This document shows, piece after piece, positions 58,667 through 64,000 of a DNA stretch of 64,000 nt. Each line of letters opens with the position of its first letter. Position 1 is the first letter of the stretch. The position numbers and the translations under genes are program-made. The notes under the pieces are model-generated. The model was not told the DNA's origin. It made no database searches and saw nothing but the letters and a program-made list of their open reading frames with translations. Source of the stretch: Haloplanus aerogenes (GTDB taxonomy: Archaea > Halobacteriota > Halobacteria > Halobacteriales > Haloferacaceae); the NCBI RefSeq assembly GCF_003856835.1, contig NZ_CP034145.1, positions 1,488,001-1,552,000 of the forward strand, written 5' to 3'.

Positions 58667-60313
58667 ATGCCAGCTACACACCGATCACTCCTCCTCGTTG
58701 GACTCGTTGTTCTCGCTACAGTCGCCGCGACGGGTATCGTCGCCGGCCAGTCCTCGTCAGGCACTGTCATCGGTCGCCCCGACATCGAGGTGTTCACCTC
58801 GACGACCGAGGTCGAACCCGGGACCGAGACCGACCTCGACCTCGTCATCTCGAACGACGGCCAGTTGCGTCGCGGCGGTCCGGCGGAACACGAGAGTCGC
58901 GTCACCACCGCCCGCGGCCTCGCGGTCGAAGTCGAGGACGGCGAGACCCCGTTCGAGATCAACACCGGTCGCGTGGCCGTCGGTGAGGTCCCGCGTGGGA
59001 CGACCCCGGTCGACCCCATCTCGATCACCGTCCCCGAGGATGTCGATCCGGGTCGGTATCGCATCCCCGTGACGGTCTCTTACAGTTACACCGTCAGCGT
59101 CGAGTACAACTCGGTCGGTTCCCCCGAGTACAACGACCTCACGCGCGAGACGACGCAGTATATCACCGTCCGGGTTCGCAATCAGGCACAGTTCGATGTC
59201 GTCGATACGACGACGACGAGCCAGATCGGTGACACCGGAAACGTGTCGGTGACGCTCCAGAACGACGGGACGCGGCCGGCCCGCGACGCGAGCGTCGTCC
59301 TCGACTCGCCGACCGACGAACTCACCTTCGGGAGCGGCTCGGCCAGTTCGACCGGCTACGTCGGTACGTGGGAGCCGGGCACGAACGCGACGGTCGAGTA
59401 CACCGTCTCCTTCGACGACGACGCGGCACTTCGGAACTACAGCCTCACGGCGACCGTCGAGTACGAGGACACGGACGGCATCGCTCGCACCTCCGAACCG
59501 CTCGCAGTCGGCCTCCGACCCGTCCCCGAACAGACCTTCGCGCTCCGTGAGACGAACGCCACGCTCCGCGTGGGCGAGGAAGGAACGTTCGCCGGGACTG
59601 TGGTCAATCGCGGCCCCGACACTACCCGTCAGCCCGTCGTCGTCTTCCAGTCGACGAACCCGAACGTCGACGTCGAGTCCAACGAGTACGCCCTCGATAC
59701 GCTCGATCCGGGCGAGGCGGGCGCGTTCGAGTTCGACGTGGCGATCAGCGACGGCGCGAGCGCCACCACCCAGCAGTTCAACGTCACGGTGCGCTACCGC
59801 AACGAACGCGACGACGTGCGCCGGAGCGACTCGCTCAACGAACGGGTGGTGTTCGAACCGCAGCGTGACCGCTTCCGCGTCGAGGCGATCAATCGGACCG
59901 TCGTCGCGGGGCAGACGACGACACTCGAACTCCGCGTGACCAACGAGGGCGACGAGCCACTCCGCGACGTGGAGGCCAAGGCGTTCGTTCAGGACCCCCT
60001 CAGTAGCGACGACGACGAGGGACTCGTCTCTACGCTTGCACCCGGCGAATCCGCAACCGTCCTCGTCAGTCTGAGTGTGGGTGGCTCGGCGGTGGCGCAA
60101 AAGACCTACCCCGTCTCCGTCGACTTCCAGTACGAACTCCCGGACGGCGACACGGAGGTGTCGGAGACGTACCGTGTCCCAGTCACGGTCGAACCACAGG
60201 AGCGGCGCGGATTCAGCCTCCCCTTCCTGCCCATCACGCTCGGAGCGCTGGCCGTGGTGGGTGTCGGGTTGTTCGTCTGGCTTCGACGGGATCGGAATAG
60301 TGGCGGGCTCTGA
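58667..60313 (+). CDS. COG1361-like secreted surface protein with C-terminal membrane helix
   Basis: The 548-aa protein has a signal peptide (about 1-27), a series of Ig-like/CARDB-type beta-sandwich domains (recognisable by EVEPGTETDLDLVISNDGQ, TGNVSVTLQNDGTRPA, VGEEGTFAGTVVNRGPDT, VVAGQTTTLELRVTNEGDEP), and a C-terminal helix ITLGALAVVGVGLFVWL with a basic end. Similar COG1361 proteins in haloarchaea often sit beside RND-type exporters; none is adjacent here. An adhesion or envelope role is likely. Confidence 0.78.
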   Translation: MPATHRSLLLVGLVVLATVAATGIVAGQSSSGTVIGRPDIEVFTSTTEVEPGTETDLDLVISNDGQLRRGGPAEHESRVTTARGLAVEVEDGETPFEINTGRVAVGEVPRGTTPVDPISITVPEDVDPGRYRIPVTVSYSYTVSVEYNSVGSPEYNDLTRETTQYITVRVRNQAQFDVVDTTTTSQIGDTGNVSVTLQNDGTRPARDASVVLDSPTDELTFGSGSASSTGYVGTWEPGTNATVEYTVSFDDDAALRNYSLTATVEYEDTDGIARTSEPLAVGLRPVPEQTFALRETNATLRVGEEGTFAGTVVNRGPDTTRQPVVVFQSTNPNVDVESNEYALDTLDPGEAGAFEFDVAISDGASATTQQFNVTVRYRNERDDVRRSDSLNERVVFEPQRDRFRVEAINRTVVAGQTTTLELRVTNEGDEPLRDVEAKAFVQDPLSSDDDEGLVSTLAPGESATVLVSLSVGGSAVAQKTYPVSVDFQYELPDGDTEVSETYRVPVTVEPQERRGFSLPFLPITLGALAVVGVGLFVWLRRDRNSGGL

Positions 60314-60388
60314 CACCCCTTCGAACGAGTATCACTCTTGAGAACCCGGCGCCCGCATTTATTATGGGGTGGCGCAAAGCCCGTCGCA

Positions 60389-61036
60389 ATGACCGAACCG
60401 ACCACGGAGCCCGATTCGGCGGCCGACGACGCGGCCGACCTCGACGAGGAGATGGTTGCGACCCTCGAGAACATCGACACGTCCGACGTGTCGTCCGTCG
60501 CGTCCGCTGCCGAGGACGCTCAGGATACCGAGGCGGCGTCGCCGTTCGACGCCGCCGTGGACGACGACCCGGCCGACGACGAGTCGGAGACGGAGGACGA
60601 CGAGACGATCTCCGTACTGGAGTTCGTTCTGGCCGACGAGCGCTACTGTCTCGACATCACCTTCATCGAGCAGATCGTCGAGCGCGGGACGGTCACGCGG
60701 ATTCCGAACGCGCCCGACTTCGTCGAGGGCGTCATCGACCTCCGCGGGGATATTACGACGGTCATCGATCCGAAGGAGACGCTGGCGGCGGACGACGCGG
60801 AGGACGGCGAACTGATCATCGTCTTCGACTCGACGCGGATGGACGACGAGTGGAGTGTCGGGTGGGCCGTCGACGGCGTCCGTCGCGTCTCGACCGTGTC
60901 GCTGTCGGAGGTCAAGGAGTCGCCAGTCGACGAACCGTGGATCAACGGCGTGGTCAAGCGGGACGACGACGGCGAGTTCGTCATCTGGACCGAGCCGGGC
61001 GAACTCATGCGCACCGACGGCGGCGACGAACCGTAG
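60389..61036 (+). CDS. cheW: Chemotaxis coupling protein CheW with acidic N-terminal extension
   Basis: From the ATG at 60389 the protein is 215 aa. The CheW domain covers about 72-210 (VLEFVLADERYCLDITFIEQIVERGTVTRIPNAPDFVEGVIDLRGDITTVIDP), with the expected IP..P..V.G..NLRG-like region. The first 70 residues are Asp/Glu/Ala-rich and not part of the fold. CheW links transducers to CheA. An ATTTATTATG box at 60357-60366 lies 23-32 bases before the start. No other che genes are in the window, so this may be an accessory CheW. Confidence 0.88.
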   Translation: MTEPTTEPDSAADDAADLDEEMVATLENIDTSDVSSVASAAEDAQDTEAASPFDAAVDDDPADDESETEDDETISVLEFVLADERYCLDITFIEQIVERGTVTRIPNAPDFVEGVIDLRGDITTVIDPKETLAADDAEDGELIIVFDSTRMDDEWSVGWAVDGVRRVSTVSLSEVKESPVDEPWINGVVKRDDDGEFVIWTEPGELMRTDGGDEP

Positions 61037-61042
61037 CCGACC

Positions 61043-61441
61043 TTATCGTCGTCGGAGCAGTTCGGGCAGTCGCACGCGGTCGAGGCCGTCCTCGGGGACG
61101 ACCGTCGGTTCGGGACGGGACATCATCTCCGGGCGGCCGGTTCGGGATGGCGGGCCGCCGTCGTCATCGCTGATTTCGAGATCGGCCGTCTCGACGACCA
61201 GTTCCTCCCAGACGGCCGTCGATTCCTCGGCCGTCCGGCCCGACGCTTTGCGCCGTCCTTCTTCGTAGGAGAGTTCGATCAGGCTCCGTTCGTAGGTCGT
61301 ATCGGCGGCTTCGCGGACTCGTTCGTACTCCTCGCGATTCGGTTCACCGAGGCTCCGAGCGACGCCGAGTGCGAACGCGCGTTCGAGCGCGCCTTCCTTG
61401 TCCAGGTCGTCCCAGTCGGTGTCGAACTCGGATTCGTACAT
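61043..61441 (-). CDS. Conserved haloarchaeal protein of unknown function
   Basis: The product is 132 aa. It begins MYESEFDTDWDDLDKEGALERAFALGVARSLGEPN, is helical and acidic through about residue 85, and ends with a Pro/Arg-rich tail (LDRVRLPELLRRR). It starts directly after the stop codon of the KaiC-like gene, so co-expression and a joint role are likely. I know no function for the family. Confidence 0.65.
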   Translation of the reverse strand: MYESEFDTDWDDLDKEGALERAFALGVARSLGEPNREEYERVREAADTTYERSLIELSYEEGRRKASGRTAEESTAVWEELVVETADLEISDDDGGPPSRTGRPEMMSRPEPTVVPEDGLDRVRLPELLRRR

Positions 61442-62146
61442 CTATGCCTCTAATTTCCGTTCGGGCCGGATGTGCAGACCGTCGTCGTCGAACTCGACGG
61501 GGTGGATGTTGCTGTCGATGTCCGTTCCGCGCATCTTGATGATCTGGACGCCGCGGTGCATGCCGTCGCTCTCCATGTAGTTGTGCATGAAGATGACGCC
61601 GTGGGCGAGGTAGTGTTCGTCGGCGTAGGACGTGGGGTCGGTCATCTCGGAGATGAGGAGCGTCGTCGCGTCGACCCGTTTGAGCGAGGTGAGAAACTGG
61701 ACGAAGGCCTCGTGGTTGTCGGGGTAGAAGTACTGGAGGATCATCGTCGAGTCGATGACGAGGCGGTCGATTTCCCGGGAGTTGATGAACCCGACCAGTC
61801 GGTTCGTCATGTTCTTGACGCCGGACGAGAAGTCGTTGCCGCCGGGGCCTTTCAGGAGTCGTTTCGCGTTCGAGTCGAAGACGTTTCGAAACTGGAATTT
61901 CCCCGACTGCGCCGCCTTCTCGAAGCCGAAGTCGTAGGCGCTCATGTCGTGGGTCAACTCCGCTTCGGTCTCGTGCATGCTCAGAAAGAGGCACTTCTCC
62001 CCCACCCGGGCTCCCTCGGTGACGAACTGCGAGGAGAACGTTGTCTTCCCGCTTCCCGGTGGTCCGCTGAGAATGTACAACCGATTCCGGAGGAGTCCCC
62101 CGTCGACGAGTTCGTCGAAACCGTCCACACCGGTGGAAAGCCTCAT
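61442..62146 (-). CDS. KaiC/RecA-like signalling ATPase
   Basis: From the ATG at 62146 (MRLSTGVDGFDELVDGG) the protein is 234 aa with one KaiC-like domain: Walker A GPPGSGKTT, then GEKCLFLSMHETEAEL, Walker B region RLVIDSTMILQYF, and DATTLLISEMTD. Single-domain KaiC-like ATPases in archaea are signalling or regulatory rather than clock proteins and often act with chemotaxis or motility. A longer frame to 62296 adds sequence opposite the divergent promoter and is rejected. Confidence 0.85.
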   Translation of the reverse strand: MRLSTGVDGFDELVDGGLLRNRLYILSGPPGSGKTTFSSQFVTEGARVGEKCLFLSMHETEAELTHDMSAYDFGFEKAAQSGKFQFRNVFDSNAKRLLKGPGGNDFSSGVKNMTNRLVGFINSREIDRLVIDSTMILQYFYPDNHEAFVQFLTSLKRVDATTLLISEMTDPTSYADEHYLAHGVIFMHNYMESDGMHRGVQIIKMRGTDIDSNIHPVEFDDDGLHIRPERKLEA

Positions 62147-62308
62147 TGCTCGGAACTCGGCGGTCCGAATCAAATAGGTTGCGCCCGGGTTCTCAGGCAT
62201 GAAAATCGGGGCACGCCGACTTACGTTCGACAGTACGAGCGGCGTCCGTTGCACGCCATCACCGCGTTGCGAATTTATTTCAGGCAGTCCACGCAACTAT
62301 GTGTCGTA
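62147..62308. promoter_or_regulatory. Bidirectional promoter between two KaiC-like genes
   Basis: A GAATTTATTTC box at 62270-62280 lies about 29-39 bases before the plus-strand ATG at 62309; on the other strand CTATTTGATT (complement of 62167-62176) lies about 20-30 bases before 62146. Two related ATPase genes facing away from each other may be co-regulated. Confidence 0.5.
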
Positions 62309-63043
62309 ATGACCGAGTTGACACGAACTGGGATCGAGGGGCTCGATTCGATCCTCGGTGGCGGGATCGTCGATAACGCGACCGTACTGATCAGCGGGAA
62401 CCCGGGGACCGGAAAGAGTATTCTCGGCCTCCAGTACATCTACAACGGCGTACAGGAGTTCGACGAGAAGGGTATCTATCTCTCTTTCGAGGAGAACGCG
62501 GAAGACATCGCGCAGGCTGCCGAATCCATCGGGTTCGAGAACTGGCGCGAACTGGTCGAGAACGACGATATCCTCGTCTACGACAAGCAGCGCCTTCTCC
62601 GGCACAACGACTTCAACGACACGCTGGAACTGTTGCTGGACGAGTTCGAGGAGATGGAGTACGAGCGGCTCGTCCTCGACTCGCTGACGATGTTCGAACT
62701 GTTCTTCGCGGACGAACAGGAGAAGCGGACTTATCTCCTCAAGTTCTCCGACATCCTGAAAGCCAACGGCCTCACGTCGCTGCTCATCGCCGAGCAGTCC
62801 GCCGTGTTCCCGGAACAGGACATCGGTTTGGAGAACTTCCTCACCGACGGGAACATCTACCTCATCCAGACACCCACCGAGTCGGGCGTCAACCGGTACA
62901 TCTGGGTCGCCAAGATGCGCAAGCAGGATATCGAGACGGACATCTTTCCGATGGACATCACCGACGGGGGGATCACGGTCCACGAACGCGCGGCCGGCTT
63001 CTCGATGATGGGCCGTCGCGACGACCCCTTCCCCGGGGAATAG
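62309..63043 (+). CDS. KaiC/RecA-like signalling ATPase
   Basis: From the ATG at 62309 the protein is 244 aa. Walker A is GNPGTGKS in MTELTRTGIEGLDSILGGGI...; then QEFDEKGIYLSFEENAEDI and Walker B YERLVLDSLTMFEL, followed by LTSLLIAEQSAVFPEQD. It is a paralogue of the divergent gene (same fold and length) but not a close copy. The pair may form heteromers or opposing regulators. The frame upstream, overlapping the divergent gene, is antisense and rejected. Confidence 0.85.
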   Translation: MTELTRTGIEGLDSILGGGIVDNATVLISGNPGTGKSILGLQYIYNGVQEFDEKGIYLSFEENAEDIAQAAESIGFENWRELVENDDILVYDKQRLLRHNDFNDTLELLLDEFEEMEYERLVLDSLTMFELFFADEQEKRTYLLKFSDILKANGLTSLLIAEQSAVFPEQDIGLENFLTDGNIYLIQTPTESGVNRYIWVAKMRKQDIETDIFPMDITDGGITVHERAAGFSMMGRRDDPFPGE

Positions 63044-63100
63044 CGTTCCGCCGGCTACGCGGGACTCACCGACTGCATCGAGGGTTCGTCCGACAGGCTA

Positions 63101-63436
63101 CTACTCCGACAGCGTCCGCCAGGCCTCGTCGAGCCGGTTCTTGATCCGCCGCCGCTCTTCGACTTCGACGGATACGTCCCCCTCGCTGAAACTCACGACG
63201 ACCTCCTCGATGTTTCGACGGTAGACGTTGACTCGCCGCCGCTCGTCGGACAACACTCGATCGTGGTGCTCGAGCAGGTTAGCCTCCTGCAGTTCCTCTA
63301 TCCGACGGTAACAGGTGGCGATCGGTACGTCGAGTTCGTCGCTGAGTTCCTGGGCCGAGCGCGGTTCGTGAGCGAAACTCAGTATTTGCGGGTTGTACTC
63401 GTTGCCCAGAACCCGCAGCATCTCGATCCCGTCCAT
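63101..63436 (-). CDS. Winged-helix transcriptional regulator (ArsR-like)
   Basis: The product is 111 aa. The wHTH (about 5-75) reads MLRVLGNEYNPQILSFAHEPRSAQELSDELDVPIATCYRRIEELQEANLL, followed by a wing (EHHDRVLSDERRRVNVYRRNIEEV) and a Glu/Arg-rich C-terminal helix. It is a typical haloarchaeal regulator paired with a small membrane protein gene (63604), to which it is divergent; membrane-protein/wHTH pairs like this are widespread in haloarchaea. Confidence 0.85.
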   Translation of the reverse strand: MDGIEMLRVLGNEYNPQILSFAHEPRSAQELSDELDVPIATCYRRIEELQEANLLEHHDRVLSDERRRVNVYRRNIEEVVVSFSEGDVSVEVEERRRIKNRLDEAWRTLSE

Positions 63437-63603
63437 TCGTTATCAGTTTAGATATAGGGGAACACCATAAAATGTACCGTCGGACGCGTGCATGACATGG
63501 TCGGACGTGACACCAACCACGACTCCGATCCCGGGGGTATCAGCACTGAGAATATCACGATCAGATTTATAACTCGGTGCGGCAACTTCACTCACGAAAC
63601 TCA

Positions 63604-63885
63604 ATGCTCGTCGTCGAATACCTCTACCTCGCCGCGACTGGTGTCTTGGTCCTGTCCGGATTGACGATGGTCGGCATGGCGATCAAGGCGTACCTCCAGA
63701 CAACTCGCCGTGCGATGATCCACGTCTCGCTCGGCTTCGGTCTCATCGCTGCCGCCGCAATTGCGACCGCGATCAGCGCGTTCGTCACCGACTTCGAAGG
63801 GGTTCGCTCGCTCCTCTTGGTCAACAACGGGCTCTCGTCGCTCGGCTTCATCCTCGTCGTCTACAGCCTCATTATCTACGACTGA
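63604..63885 (+). CDS. Small membrane protein (DUF7521-like)
   Basis: The product is 93 aa with three transmembrane helices (about 4-28, 38-60, 69-90). It resembles the small integral membrane family that accompanies wHTH regulators in haloarchaea and may act as a membrane sensor for them. A GATTTATAAC box at 63563-63572 lies 32-41 bases before the ATG. Confidence 0.75.
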   Translation: MLVVEYLYLAATGVLVLSGLTMVGMAIKAYLQTTRRAMIHVSLGFGLIAAAAIATAISAFVTDFEGVRSLLLVNNGLSSLGFILVVYSLIIYD

Positions 63886-64000
63886 TAGTCGGGGTTGCGC
63901 GGAATTTGGGGGTTTCGACGGCCTGAAACCTGAATTTTCACGAGTGATATTTTGGTACGTAGCTTTATTACTGTTTTCGAGAACGATACGAGCAGAGCCC
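63886..64000. promoter_or_regulatory. AT-rich region, possible promoter for a gene beyond the window
   Basis: GCTTTATTACTG (63962-63973) is a TATA-like box, with GTGATATTTTGG nearby (63945-63956). No start codon with a usable frame follows before the window ends. Confidence 0.3.

Noticed and set aside
1-64000. CRISPR array
   Set aside because: No set of regularly spaced identical 25-40-bp repeats was found. The regular repeats seen are coding Thr-Pro repeats and motif clusters.

Overview
The window is about 66% GC and comes from a halophilic archaeon (class Halobacteria). Predicted proteins are strongly acidic. Haloarchaeal families are present: archaeal TFB, SRP19, Gar1, a presenilin-like protease, a HalOD1-domain protein, PGF-CTERM-type surface anchors, and a haloarchaeal PHA cluster. 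Many genes start at or near the end of a TATA-spaced leaderless promoter. No species is claimed. All calls come from reading the sequence, without database searches.

Layout. 1-3.4 kb: a truncated RecJ/DHH-type gene, ribL, and divergent coxB and ctaB (terminal oxidase subunit II and heme O synthase). 3.5-9.1 kb: a polyhydroxyalkanoate (PHA) locus with a two-subunit haloarchaeal thiolase (Ser in place of the catalytic Cys, plus an OB-fold partner), a MaoC/PhaJ-like hydratase, then phaR-phaP-phaE-phaC. The PHA synthase ends in a helix-hairpin-helix segment. 9.2-12.8 kb: small conserved haloarchaeal genes, including a surface protein on a Pro/Thr stalk and a HEAT-repeat protein. 12.8-19.7 kb: a five-gene dipeptide/oligopeptide-type ABC importer operon, divergent from an acetamidase/formamidase. 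19.7-21.4 kb: a methyltransferase and a DMT-family exporter.

21.9-42.5 kb is an accessory region. A 14-bp direct repeat (21913-21926 and 42547-42560), which is the 3' end of tRNA-Thr(CGT), delimits about 20.6 kb. Just inside the tRNA end is the N-terminal fragment of a tyrosine-recombinase-like integrase, preceded by a compact set of overlapping virus-like genes (micro-ORFs, small membrane proteins, a 485-aa secreted spike-like protein). At the other end are small coupled genes and a non-coding block with perfect 19-bp inverted repeats and several hairpins. Between them is the most striking content: three secreted proteins that read like a cohesin-dockerin assembly. They are a 235-aa membrane-anchored cohesin, a 599-aa protein with PKD, two cohesins and a dockerin, and a 2353-aa protein with malectin, beta-propeller, Ca-binding, dockerin-like and cohesin-like modules. 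A dense GTATCG motif array and two wHTH regulators lie beside them. The remainder of the element is lower in GC, with broken genes (truncated VapC, kinase remnant, an AbrB-like gene with an internal TAG) and cargo such as an endonuclease/exonuclease/phosphatase-family protein and a TRAM protein.

42.5-64 kb returns to ordinary chromosome: trm5, btuD-btuC with divergent btuF (cobalamin uptake), SRP19-gar1, a presenilin-like protease, a PUA protein, a CARF-wHTH regulator, an MBL hydrolase, a coiled-coil protein, a HisG-like protein, TFB, a TrmB-type regulator, panB and panE (pantothenate/CoA pathway), an AIM24 protein, a HalOD1 protein, a COG1361-like surface protein, CheW, two divergent KaiC-like ATPases, and a wHTH/small membrane protein pair.
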